64,000 nucleotides of DNA from the NCBI GenBank assembly GCA_963680875.1, contig OY804580.1, positions 113,835,534 to 113,899,533 of the forward strand. The letters are read 5' to 3'. This stretch comes from Bathymodiolus brooksi (Eukaryota > Mollusca > Bivalvia > Mytilida > Modiolidae). Shown here piece after piece: positions 35,575-49,182 of this stretch. The notes under the pieces are model-generated. The model had not been told where the DNA came from and searched no databases. It worked only from the letters and a program-made list of their open reading frames with translations. A program made the translations under genes and the position numbers. The stretch's first letter is position 1. The number at the start of each line of letters is the position of its first letter.

Positions 35575-38500
35575 ACCGTTTTATTTTAACCTACCGCCGG
35601 ACATTGGTTTTACATTATTTACTCCAATCAAGGGGCGTATAGACAGTCTTACTGTATATATTTATAAAGCAGAGACATGTACAAACATTGTGAGGTATAC
35701 TAAATGTATGTCAAGCTATCCTGGAGACCGGAAGTGGACGACTATTGAGCCATAATGGTTGTACAGCCGGCAATTTTGACCTACCCGACCATGGTTTTTT
35801 ACTTCTGACTTGGTTCAGAGGTCCTATGGAATGATCTATGGGGAATAGTTATCAAGCAGAGGCATTGACAAACGTTTTGAGGTATCATACATGTAGATCA
35901 AGCCTCCCTGAGGACCGGAAGCTGCCTATTACGGAGCTAAAATGGGATGCCAGGACCGTGACGGATATTCCGCGTAATAACGCATATTGGTTTTTCGCAT
36001 TTTTCTGGCTAACGAAGGGCTCCAGAAATAAAAACTAAACATATATATTAAGCAGAGACCCCTGCGCACATATTTGTTAAGGTATTTGGTTATTCGGGCC
36101 GCCATGGGGACCGGAAGGGGGTGAAAACATGGGTAAACCGTTTTATTTTAACCTACCGCCGGACATTGGTTTTACATTATTTACTCCAATCAAGGGGCGT
36201 ATAGACAGTCTTACTGTATATATTTATAAAGCAGAGACATGTACAAACATTTTGAGGTATAATACATGTATGTCAAGCTATCCTGGAGACCGGAAGTGGA
36301 CGACTATTGAGCCATAATGGTTGTACAGCCGCCAATTTTGACCTACACGACCATGGTTTTTTACTTCTGACTTGGTCCACAGGTCCTATGGAATGATCTA
36401 CGGGGAATAGTTATCAAGCAGAGGCATTGACAAACGTTTTGAGGTATCATACATGTAGATCAAGCCTTCCTGAGGACCGGAAGTTGCCTATTACGGAGCT
36501 AAAATGGGATGCCAGGACCGTGACGGATATTCAGCGTAATAACGCATATTGGTTTTTCGCATTTTTCTGGCTAACGAAGGGCTCCAGAAATAAAAACTAA
36601 ACATATATATTAAGCAGAGACCCCTGCGCACATATTTGTTAAGGTATTTGGTTATTCGGGCCGCCATGGGGACCGGGAGGGGGTGAAAACATAGGTAAAC
36701 CGTTTTATTTTAACCTACCGCCGGACATTGGTTTTACATTATTTACTCCAATCAAGGGGCGTATAGACAGTCTTACTGTATATATTTATAATGCAGAGAC
36801 ATGTACAAACATTTTGAGGTATAATACATGTATGTCAAGCTATCCTGGAGACCGGAAGTGGACGACAATTGAGCCATAATGGTTGTACAGCCGGCAATTT
36901 TGACCTACCCGACCATGGTTTTTTACTTCTGATTTGTCCACAGCTCCTATGGAATGATCTACGGGGAATAGTTATCAAGCAGAGGCATTGACAAACGTTT
37001 TGAGGTATCATACATGTAGATCAAGCCTTCCTGAGGACCGGAAGTTGCCTATTACGGAGCTAAAATGGGATGCCAGGACCGTGACGGATATTCCGGGTAA
37101 TAACGCATATTGGTTTTTCGCATTTTTCTGGCTAAGGAAGGGCTCCAGAAATAAAAACTAAACATATATATTAAGCAGAGACCCCTGCCCACATATTTGT
37201 TAAGGTATTTGGTTATTCGGGCCGCCATGGGGACCGGGAGGTGGTGAAAACATAGGTAAACCGTTTTATTTTAACCTACCGCCGGACATTAGTTTTATAT
37301 TATTTACTCCAATCAAGGGGCGTATAGACAGTCTTACTGTATATATTTATAAAGCAGAGACATGTACAAACATTTTGAGGTATAATAAATGTATGTCAAG
37401 CTATCCTGGAGACCGGGAGTGGGCGACAATTGAACCATAATGGTTGTACAGCCGGCAATTTTGACCTACCCGACCATGGTTTTTTACTTCTGACTTGGTC
37501 CACAGCTCCTATGGAATGATCTACGGGGAATAGTTATCAAGCAGAGGCATTGACAAACGTTTTGAGGTATCATACATGTAGATCAAGCCTTCCTGAGGAC
37601 CGGAAGTTGCCTATTACGGAGCTAAAATGGGATGCCAGGACCGTGACGGATATTCCGGGTAATAACGCATATTGGTTTTTCGCATTTTTCTGGCTAACGA
37701 AGGGCTCCAGAAATAAAAACTAAACATATATATTAAGCAGAGACCCCTGCGCACATATTTGTTAAGGTATTTGGTTATTCGGGCCGCCATGGGGACCGAA
37801 AGGGGGTGAAAACATGGGTAAACCGTTTTATTTTAACCTACCGCCGGACATTGGTTTTACATTATTTACTCCAATCAAGGGGCGTATAGACAGTCTTACT
37901 GTATATATTTATAAAGCAGAGACATGTACAAACATTTTGAGGTATAATAAATGTATGTCAAGCTATCCTGGAGACCGGGAGTGGGCGACAATTGAACCAT
38001 AATGGTTGTACAGCCGGCAATTTTGACCTACCCGACCATGGTTTTTTACTTCTGACTTGGTCCACAGGTCCTATGGAATGATCTACGGGGAATAGTTATC
38101 AAGCAGAGGCATTGACAAACGTTTTGAGGTATCATACATGTAGATCAAGCCTTCCTGAGGACCGGAAGTTGCCTATTACGGAGCTAAAATGGGATGCCAG
38201 GACCGTGACGGATATTCCGGGTAATAACGCATATTGGTTTTTCGCATTTTTCTGGCTAACGAAGGGCTCCAGAAATAAAAACTAAACATATATATTAAGC
38301 AGAGACCCCTGCGCACATATTTGTTAAGGTATTTGGTTATTCGGGCCGCCATGGGGACCGGAAGGGGGTGAAAACATGGGTAAACCGTTTTATTTTAACC
38401 TACCGCGGACATTGGTTTTACATTATTTACTCCAATCAAGGGGCGTATAGATAGTCTTACTGTATATATTTATAAAGCAGAGACATGTACAAACATTGTG

Positions 38501-41500
38501 AGGTATAATAAATGTATGTCAAGCTATCCTGGAGACCGGAAGTGGACGACTATTGAGCCATAATGATTGTACAGCCGGCAATTTTGACCTACCCGACCAT
38601 GGTCTTTTACTTCTGACTTGGTCCACAGCTCCTATGGAATGATCTACGGGGAATAGTTATCAAGCAGAGGCATTGACAAACGTTTTGAGGTATCATACAT
38701 GTAGATCAAGCCTTCCTGAGGACCGGAAGTTGCCTATTACGGAGCTAAAATGGGATGCCAGGACCGTGACGGATATTCCGCGTAATAACGCATATTGGTT
38801 TTTCGCATTTTTCTGGCTAACGAAGGGCTCCAGAAATAAAAACTAAACATATATATTAAGCAGAGACCCCTGCGCACATATTTGTTAAGGTATTTGGTTA
38901 TTCGGGCCGCCATGGGGACCGGAAGGGGGTGAAAACATGGGTAAACCGTTTTATTTTAACCTACCGCCGGACATTGGTTTTACATTATTTACTCCAATCA
39001 AGGGGCGTATAGACAGTCTTACTGTATATATTTATAAAGCAGAGACATGTACAAACATTGTGAGGTATACTAAATGTATGTCAAGCTATCCTGGAGACCG
39101 GAAGTGGACGACTATTGAGCCATAATGGTTGTACAGCCGGCAATTTTGACCTACCCGACCATGGTTTTTTACTTCTGACTTGGTTCAGAGGTCCTATGGA
39201 ATGATCTATGGGGAATAGTTATCAAGCAGAGGCATTGACAAACGTTTTGAGGTATCATACATGTAGATCAAGCCTCCCTGAGGACCGGAAGCTGCCTATT
39301 ACGGAGCTAAAATGGGATGCCAGGACCGTGACGGATATTCCGCGTAATAACGCATATTGGTTTTTCGCATTTTTCTGGCTAACGAAGGGCTCCAGAAATA
39401 AAAACTAAACATATATATTAAGCAGAGACCCCTGCGCACATATTTGTTAAGGTATTTGGTTATTCGGGCCGCCATGGGGACCGGAAGGGGGTGAAAACAT
39501 GGGTAAACCGTTTTATTTTAACCTACCGCCGGACATTGGTTTTACATTATTTACTCCAATCAAGGGGCGTATAGACAGTCTTACTGTATATATTTATAAA
39601 GCAGAGACATGTACAAACATTTTGAGGTATAATACATGTATGTCAAGCTATCCTGGAGACCGGAAGTGGACGACTATTGAGCCATAATGGTTGTACAGCC
39701 GCCAATTTTGACCTACACGACCATGGTTTTTTACTTCTGACTTGGTCCACAGGTCCTATGGAATGATCTACGGGGAATAGTTATCAAGCAGAGGCATTGA
39801 CAAACGTTTTGAGGTATCATACATGTAGATCAAGCCTTCCTGAGGACCGGAAGTTGCCTATTACGGAGCTAAAATGGGATGCCAGGACCGTGACGGATAT
39901 TCAGCGTAATAACGCATATTGGTTTTTCGCATTTTTCTGGCTAACGAAGGGCTCCAGAAATAAAAACTAAACATATATATTAAGCAGAGACCCCTGCGCA
40001 CATATTTGTTAAGGTATTTGGTTATTCGGGCCGCCATGGGGACCGGGAGGGGGTGAAAACATAGGTAAACCGTTTTATTTTAACCTACCGCCGGACATTG
40101 GTTTTACATTATTTACTCCAATCAAGGGGCGTATAGACAGTCTTACTGTATATATTTATAATGCAGAGACATGTACAAACATTTTGAGGTATAATACATG
40201 TATGTCAAGCTATCCTGGAGACCGGAAGTGGACGACAATTGAGCCATAATGGTTGTACAGCCGGCAATTTTGACCTACCCGACCATGGTTTTTTACTTCT
40301 GATTTGTCCACAGCTCCTATGGAATGATCTACGGGGAATAGTTATCAAGCAGAGGCATTGACAAACGTTTTGAGGTATCATACATGTAGATCAAGCCTTC
40401 CTGAGGACCGGAAGTTGCCTATTACGGAGCTAAAATGGGATGCCAGGACCGTGACGGATATTCCGGGTAATAACGCATATTGGTTTTTCGCATTTTTCTG
40501 GCTAAGGAAGGGCTCCAGAAATAAAAACTAAACATATATATTAAGCAGAGACCCCTGCCCACATATTTGTTAAGGTATTTGGTTATTCGGGCCGCCATGG
40601 GGACCGGGAGGTGGTGAAAACATAGGTAAACCGTTTTATTTTAACCTACCGCCGGACATTAGTTTTATATTATTTACTCCAATCAAGGGGCGTATAGACA
40701 GTCTTACTGTATATATTTATAAAGCAGAGACATGTACAAACATTTTGAGGTATAATAAATGTATGTCAAGCTATCCTGGAGACCGGGAGTGGGCGACAAT
40801 TGAACCATAATGGTTGTACAGCCGGCAATTTTGACCTACCCGACCATGGTTTTTTACTTCTGACTTGGTCCACAGCTCCTATGGAATGATCTACGGGGAA
40901 TAGTTATCAAGCAGAGGCATTGACAAACGTTTTGAGGTATCATACATGTAGATCAAGCCTTCCTGAGGACCGGAAGTTGCCTATTACGGAGCTAAAATGG
41001 GATGCCAGGACCGTGACGGATATTCCGGGTAATAACGCATATTGGTTTTTCGCATTTTTCTGGCTAACGAAGGGCTCCAGAAATAAAAACTAAACATATA
41101 TATTAAGCAGAGACCCCTGCGCACATATTTGTTAAGGTATTTGGTTATTCGGGCCGCCATGGGGACCGAAAGGGGGTGAAAACATGGGTAAACCGTTTTA
41201 TTTTAACCTACCGCCGGACATTGGTTTTACATTATTTACTCCAATCAAGGGGCGTATAGACAGTCTTACTGTATATATTTATAAAGCAGAGACATGTACA
41301 AACATTTTGAGGTATAATAAATGTATGTCAAGCTATCCTGGAGACCGGGAGTGGGCGACAATTGAACCATAATGGTTGTACAGCCGGCAATTTTGACCTA
41401 CCCGACCATGGTTTTTTACTTCTGACTTGGTCCACAGGTCCTATGGAATGATCTACGGGGAATAGTTATCAAGCAGAGGCATTGACAAACGTTTTGAGGT

Positions 41501-42290
41501 ATCATACATGTAGATCAAGCCTTCCTGAGGACCGGAAGTTGCCTATTACGGAGCTAAAATGGGATGCCAGGACCGTGACGGATATTCCGGGTAATAACGC
41601 ATATTGGTTTTTCGCATTTTTCTGGCTAACGAAGGGCTCCAGAAATAAAAACTAAACATATATATTAAGCAGAGACCCCTGCGCACATATTTGTTAAGGT
41701 ATTTGGTTATTCGGGCCGCCATGGGGACCGGAAGGGGGTGAAAACATGGGTAAACCGTTTTATTTTAACCTACCGCGGACATTGGTTTTACATTATTTAC
41801 TCCAATCAAGGGGCGTATAGATAGTCTTACTGTATATATTTATAAAGCAGAGACATGTACAAACATTGTGAGGTATAATAAATGTATGTCAAGCTATCCT
41901 GGAGACCGGAAGTGGACGACTATTGAGCCATAATGATTGTACAGCCGGCAATTTTGACCTACCCGACCATGGTCTTTTACTTCTGACTTGGTCCACAGCT
42001 CCTATGGAATGATCTACGGGGAATAGTTATCAAGCAGAGGCATTGACAAACGTTTTGAGGTATCATACATGTAGATCAAGCCTTCCTGAGGACCGGAAGT
42101 TGCCTATTACGGAGCTAAAATGGGATGCCAGGACCGTGACGGATATTCCGCGTAATAACGCATATTGGTTTTTCGCATTTTTCTGGCTAACGAAGGGCTC
42201 CAGAAATAAAAACTAAACATATATATTAAGCAGAGACCCCTGCGCACATATTTGTTAAGGTATTTGGTTATTCGGGCCGCCATGGGGACC
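35575..42290 (+). repeat. Two 3370-bp satellite blocks in tandem
   Basis: Markers at 35838, 36129 and 37814 recur at 39208, 39499 and 41184, each 3370 bp later (six 562-bp units less about two bases). The private variant GAGGTATACTAAATGTATG appears near 35691 and 39061, and ACCTACCGCGGACATTGG appears near 38400 and 41770. A further, five-unit version (about 2808 bp) follows to about 45100: the monomer at 41184 recurs at 43992. Confidence 0.85.
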
Positions 42291-45200
42291 GGGAGGTGGT
42301 GAAAACATAGGTAAACCGTTTTATTTTAACCTACCGCCGGACATTAGTTTTATATTATTTACTCCAATGAAGGGGCGTATAGACAGTCTTACTGTATATA
42401 TTTATAAAGCAGAGACATGTACAAACATTTTGAGGTATAATACATGTATGTCAAGCTATCCTGGAGACCGGAAGTGGACGACTATTGAGCCATAATGGTT
42501 GTACAGCCGCCAATTTTGACCTACACGACCATGGTTTTTTACTTCTGACTTGGTCCACAGGTCCTATGGAATGATCTACGGGGAATAGTTATCAAGCAGA
42601 GGCATTGACAAACGTTTTGAGGTATCATACATGTAGATCAAGCCTTCCTGAGGACCGGAAGTTGCCTATTACGGAGCTAAAATGGGATGCCAGGACCGTG
42701 ACGGATATTCAGCGTAATAACGCATATTGGTTTTTCGCATTTTTCTGGCTAACGAAGGGCTCCAGAAATAAAAACTAAACATATATATTAAGCAGAGACC
42801 CCTGCGCACATATTTGTTAAGGTATTTGGTTATTCGGGCCGCCATGGGGACCGGGAGGGGGTGAAAACATAGGTAAACCGTTTTATTTTAACCTACCGCC
42901 GGACATTGGTTTTACATTATTTACTCCAATCAAGGGGCGTATAGACAGTCTTACTGTATATATTTATAATGCAGAGACATGTACAAACATTTTGAGGTAT
43001 AATACATGTATGTCAAGCTATCCTGGAGACCGGAAGTGGACGACAATTGAGCCATAATGGTTGTACAGCCGGCAATTTTGACCTACCCGACCATGGTTTT
43101 TTACTTCTGATTTGTCCACAGCTCCTATGGAATGATCTACGGGGAATAGTTATCAAGCAGAGGCATTGACAAACGTTTTGAGGTATCATACATGTAGATC
43201 AAGCCTTCCTGAGGACCGGAAGTTGCCTATTACGGAGCTAAAATGGGATGCCAGGACCGTGACGGATATTCCGGGTAATAACGCATATTGGTTTTTCGCA
43301 TTTTTCTGGCTAAGGAAGGGCTCCAGAAATAAAAACTAAACATATATATTAAGCAGAGACCCCTGCCCACATATTTGTTAAGGTATTTGGTTATTCGGGC
43401 CGCCATGGGGACCGGGAGGTGGTGAAAACATAGGTAAACCGTTTTATTTTAACCTACCGCCGGACATTAGTTTTATATTATTTACTCCAATCAAGGGGCG
43501 TATAGACAGTCTTACTGTATATATTTATAAAGCAGAGACATGTACAAACATTTTGAGGTATAATAAATGTATGTCAAGCTATCCTGGAGACCGGGAGTGG
43601 GCGACAATTGAACCATAATGGTTGTACAGCCGGCAATTTTGACCTACCCGACCATGGTTTTTTACTTCTGACTTGGTCCACAGCTCCTATGGAATGATCT
43701 ACGGGGAATAGTTATCAAGCAGAGGCATTGACAAACGTTTTGAGGTATCATACATGTAGATCAAGCCTTCCTGAGGACCGGAAGTTGCCTATTACGGAGC
43801 TAAAATGGGATGCCAGGACCGTGACGGATATTCCGGGTAATAACGCATATTGGTTTTTCGCATTTTTCTGGCTAACGAAGGGCTCCAGAAATAAAAACTA
43901 AACATATATATTAAGCAGAGACCCCTGCGCACATATTTGTTAAGGTATTTGGTTATTCGGGCCGCCATGGGGACCGAAAGGGGGTGAAAACATGGGTAAA
44001 CCGTTTTATTTTAACCTACCGCCGGACATTGGTTTTACATTATTTACTCCAATCAAGGGGCGTATAGACAGTCTTACTGTATATATTTATAAAGCAGAGA
44101 CATGTACAAACATTTTGAGGTATAATAAATGTATGTCAAGCTATCCTGGAGACCGGGAGTGGGCGACAATTGAACCATAATGGTTGTACAGCCGGCAATT
44201 TTGACCTACCCGACCATGGTTTTTTACTTCTGACTTGGTCCACAGGTCCTATGGAATGATCTACGGGGAATAGTTATCAAGCAGAGGCATTGACAAACGT
44301 TTTGAGGTATCATACATGTAGATCAAGCCTTCCTGAGGACCGGAAGTTGCCTATTACGGAGCTAAAATGGGATGCCAGGACCGTGACGGATATTCCGGGT
44401 AATAACGCATATTGGTTTTTCGCATTTTTCTGGCTAACGAAGGGCTCCAGAAATAAAAACTCAACATATATATTAAGCAGAGACCCCTGCGCACATATTT
44501 GTTAAGGTATTTGGTTATTCGGGCCGCCATGGGGACCGGAAGGGGGTGAAAACATGGGTAAACCGTTTTATTTTAACCTACCGCCGGACATTGGTTTTAC
44601 ATTATTTACTCCAATCAAGGGGCGTATAGATAGTCTTACTGTATATATTTATAAAGCAGAGACATGTACAAACATTGTGAGGTATAATAAATGTATGTCA
44701 AGCTATCCTGGAGACCGGAAGTGGACGACTATTGAGCCATAATGATTGTACAGCCGGCAATTTTGACCTACCCGACCATGGTCTTTTACTTCTGACTTGG
44801 TCCACAGCTCCTATGGAATGATCTACGGGGAATAGTTATCAAGCAGAGGCATTGACAAACGTTTTGAGGTATCATACATGTAGATCAAGCCTTCCTGAGG
44901 ACCGGAAGTTGCCTATTACGGAGCTAAAATGGGATGCCAGGACCGTGACGGATATTCCGCGTAATAACGCATATTGGTTTTTCGCATTTTTCTGGCTAAC
45001 GAAGGGCTCCAGAAATAAAAACTAAACATATATATTAAGCAGAGACCCCTGCGCACATATTTGTTAAGGTATTTGGTTATTCGGGCCGCCATGGGGACCG
45101 GGAGGTGGTGAAAACATAGGTAAACCGTTTTATTTTAACCTACCGCCGGACATTAGTTTTATATTATTTACTCCAATGAAGGGGCGTATAGACAGTCTTA

Positions 45201-48200
45201 CTGTATATATTTATAAAGCAGAGACATGTACAAACATTTTGAGGTATAATAAATGTATGTCAAGCTATCCTGGAGACCGGGAGTGGGCGACAATTGAACC
45301 ATAATGGTTGTACAGCCGGCAATTTTGACCTACCCGACCATGGTTTTTTACTTCTGACTTGGTCCACAGCTCCTATGGAATGATCTACGGGGAATAGTTA
45401 TCAAGCAGAGGCATTGACAAACGTTTTGAGGTATCATACATGTAGATCAAGCCTTCCTGAGGACCGGAAGTTGCCTATTACGGAGCTAAAATGGGATGCC
45501 AGGACCGTGACGGATATTCCGGGTAATAACGCATATTGGTTTTTCGCATTTTTCTGGCTAACGAAGGGCTCCAGAAATAAAAACTAAACATATATATTAA
45601 GCAGAGACCCCTGCGCACATATTTGTTAAGGTATTTGGTTATTCGGGCAGCCATGGGGACCGGAAGGGGGTGAAAACATGGGTAAACCGTTTTATTTTAA
45701 CCTACCGCCGGACATTGGTTTTACATTATTTACTCCAATCAAGGGGCGTATAGACAGTCTTACTGTATATATTTATAAAGCAGAGACATGTACAAACATT
45801 TTGAGGTATAATACATGTATGTCAAGCTATCCTGGAGACCGGAAGTGGACGACAATTGAGCCATAATGGTTGTACAGCGGCAATTTTGACCTACCCGACC
45901 ATGGTTTTTTACTTCTGACTTGGTCCACAGGTCCTATGGAATGATCTACGGGGAATAGTTATCAAGCAGAGGCATTGACAAACGTTTTGAGGTATCATAC
46001 ATGTAGATCAAGCCTTCCTGAGGACCGGAAGTTGCCTATTACGGAGCTAAAATGGGATGCCAGGACCGTGACGGATATTCCGGGTAATAACGCATATTGG
46101 TTTTTCGCATTTTTCTGGCTAACGAAGGGCTCCAGAAATAAAAACTAAACATATATATTAAGCAGAGACCCCTGCGCACATATTTGTTAAGGTATTTGGT
46201 TATTCGGGCCGCCATGGGACCGGGAGGTGGTGAAAACATAGGTAAACCGTTTTATTTTAACCTACCGCCGGACATTGGTTTTACATTATTTACTCCAATC
46301 AAGGGGCGTATAGACAGTCTTACTGTATATATTTATAATGCAGAGACATGTACAAACATTTTGAGGTATAATACATGTATGTCAAGCTATCCTGGAGACC
46401 GGAAGTGGACGACAATTGAGCCATAATGGTTGTACAGCCGGCAATTTTGACCTACCCGACCATGGTTTTTTACTTCTGACTTGGTCCACAGCTCCTATGG
46501 AATGATCTACGGGGAATAGTTATCAAGCAGAGGCATTGACAAACGTTTTGAGGTATCATACATGTAGATCAAGCCTTCCTGAGGACCGGAAGTTGCCTAT
46601 TACGGAGCTAAAATGGGATGCCAGGACCGTGACGGATATTCCGCGTAATAACGCATATTGGTTTTTCGCATTTTTCTGGCTAACGAAGGGCTCCAGAAAT
46701 AAAAACTAAACATATATATTAAGCAGAGACCCCTGCGCACATATTTGTTAAGGTATTTGGTTATTCGGGCCGCCATGGGGACCGGAAGGGGGTGAAAACA
46801 TGGGTAAACCGTTTTATTTTAACCTACCGCCGGACATTGGTTTTACATTATTTACTCCAATCAAGGGGCGTATAGACAGTCTTACTGTATATATTTATAA
46901 TGCAGAGACATGTACAAACATTTTGAGGTATAATACATGTATGTCAAGCTATCCTGGAGACCGGAAGTGGACGACAATTGAGCCATAATGGTTGTACAGC
47001 GGCAATTTTGACCTACCCGACCATGGTTTTTTACTTCTGACTTGGTCCACAGGTCCTATGGAATGATCTACGGGGAATAGTTATCAAGCAGAGGCATTGA
47101 CAAACGTTTTGAGGTATCATACATGTAGATCAAGCCTTCCTGAGGACCGGAAGTTGCCTATTACGGAGCTAAAACGGGATGCCAGGACCGTGACGGATAT
47201 TCCGGGTAATAACGCTTATTGGTTTTTCGCATTTTTCTGGCTAACGAAGGGCTCCAGAAATAAAAACTAAACATATATATTAAGCAGAGACCCATGCGCA
47301 CATATTTGTTAAGGTATTTGGTTATTCGGGCCGCCATGGGGACCGGAAGGGGGTGAAAACATAGGTAAACCGTTTTATTTTAACCTACCGCCGGACATTG
47401 GTTTTACATTATTTACTCCAATCAAGGGGCGTATAGACAGTCTTACTGTATATATTTATAAAGCAGAGACATGTACAAACATTTTGAGGTATAATACATG
47501 TATGTCAAGCTATCCTGGAGACCGGAAGTGGACGACAATTGAGCCATAATGGTTGTACAGCCGGCAATTTTGACCTACCCGATCATGGTTTTTTACTTCT
47601 GACTTGGTCCACAGGTCCTATGGAATGATCTACGGGGAATAGTTATCAAGCAGAGGCATTGACAAACGTTTTGAGGTATCATACATGTAGATCAAGCCTT
47701 CCTGAGGACCGGAAGTTGCCTATTACGGAGCTAAAATGGGATGCCAGGACCGTGACGGATATTCCGGGTAATAACGCATATTGGTTTTTCGCATTTTTCT
47801 GGCTAACGAAGGGCTCCAGAAATAAAAATTAAACATATATATTAAGCAGAGACCCCTGCGCACATATTTGTTAAGGTATTTGGTTATTTGGGCCGCCATG
47901 GGGACCGGCAGGGGGTGAAAACATAGGTAAACCGTTTTATTTTAACCTACCGCCGGACATTGGTTTTACATTATTTACTCCAATCAAGGGGCGTATAGAC
48001 AGTCTTACTGTATATATTTATAAAGCAGAGACATGTACAAACATTTTGAGGTATAATACATGTATGTCAAGCTATCCTGGAGACCGGAAGTGGACGACAA
48101 TTGAACCATAATGGTTGTACAGCCGACAATTTTGACATACCCGACCATGGTTTTTTACTTCTGACTTGGTTCAGAGGTCCTATGGAATGATCTATGGGGA

Positions 48201-49182
48201 ATAGTTATCAAGCAGAGGCATTGACAAACGTTTTGAGGTATCATACATGTAGATCAAGCCTCCCTGAGGACCGGAAGCTGCCTATTACGGAGCTAAAATG
48301 GGATGCCAGGACCGTGACGGATATTCCGCGTAATAACGCATATTGGTTTTTCGCATTTTTCTGGCTAACGAAGGGCTCCAGAAATAAAAACTAAACATAT
48401 ATATTAAGCAGAGACCCCTGCGCACATATTTGTTAAGGTATTTGGTTATTCGGGCCGCCATGGGGACCGGAAGGGGGTGAAAACATAGGTAAACCGTTTT
48501 ATTTTAACCTACCGCCGGACATTGGTTTTACATTATTTACTCCAATCAAGGGGCGTATAGACAGTCTTACTGTATATATTTATAATGCAGAGACATGTAC
48601 AAACATTTTGAGGTATAATACATGTATGTCAAGCTATCCTGGAGACCGGAAGTGGACGACAATTGAGCCATAATGGTTGTACAGCGGCAATTTTGACCTA
48701 CCCGACCATGGTTTTTTACTTCTGACTTGGTCCACAGCTCCTATGGAATGATCTACGGGGAATAGTTATCAAGCAGAGGCATTGACAAACGTTTTGAGGT
48801 ATCATACATGTAGATCAAGCCTTCCTGAGGACCGGAAGTTGCCTATTACGGAGCTAAAACGGGATGCCAGGATCGTGACGGATATTCCGGTAATAACGCA
48901 TATTGGTTTTTCGCATTTTTCTGGCTAACGAAGGGCTCCAGAAATAAAAACTAAACATATATATTGAGCAGAGACCCCTGCGCACATAATTGTTAAGGTA
49001 TTTGGTTATTCGGGCCGCCATGGGGACCGGGAGGTGGTGAAAACATAGGTAAACCGTTTTATTTTAACCTACCGCCGGACATTAGTTTTATATTATTTAC
49101 TCCAATCAAGGGGCGTATAGACAGTCTTGCTGTATATATTTATAAAGCAGAGACATGTACAAACATTTTGAGGTATAATACA

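Larger units (their letters stand above)
8228..49182 (+). repeat. 41-kb satellite array, 562-bp trimeric higher-order repeat
   Basis: The repeat unit is three related monomers in fixed order A-B-C. Using the shared start GCAGAG, one unit measures B 8991-9186 (196 bp), C 9187-9365 (179 bp) and A 9366-9552 (187 bp), total 562 bp. About 70 such units fit the span. The 562-bp spacing recurs throughout (for example B at 12557, 13119, 13681), with larger blocks layered above. The first unit (8243-8428) is the most diverged, for example GACATGCACAAACATTTAGA; the right end stops inside monomer A. Monomer length of about 187 bp is close to a nucleosome repeat, which is common for centromeric or heterochromatic satellites. 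I saw no CENP-B-box-like motif by eye. Repeated frames of 62-66 codons are by-products of unit homogeneity. Function is unknown. Confidence 0.97.

Noticed and set aside
23690..46239. Minus-strand 66-67-codon frames (MFPPPLPVPMAARITKYL...)
   Set aside because: Antisense by-products of monomers B and C whose start depends on the variable G-run.
8973..48394. About twenty 66-codon frames (MGNSYQAEALTNVLRYHTCR...) and as many 62-65-codon frames (...GKPFYFNLPPDIGFTLF...) spaced through the array
   Set aside because: They repeat with the 562-bp unit and are identical because the units are homogenised; many units break them. They lack splice sites, signal peptides or independent conservation. Their mutual similarity simply reflects homology of monomers A and B.
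8228..49182. CENP-B-box motif in the satellite
   Set aside because: I looked for TTCG....A..CGGG on both strands of the monomers by eye and did not find a match; TTCGGGCCGCC and the CCGG-rich parts do not fit the pattern.
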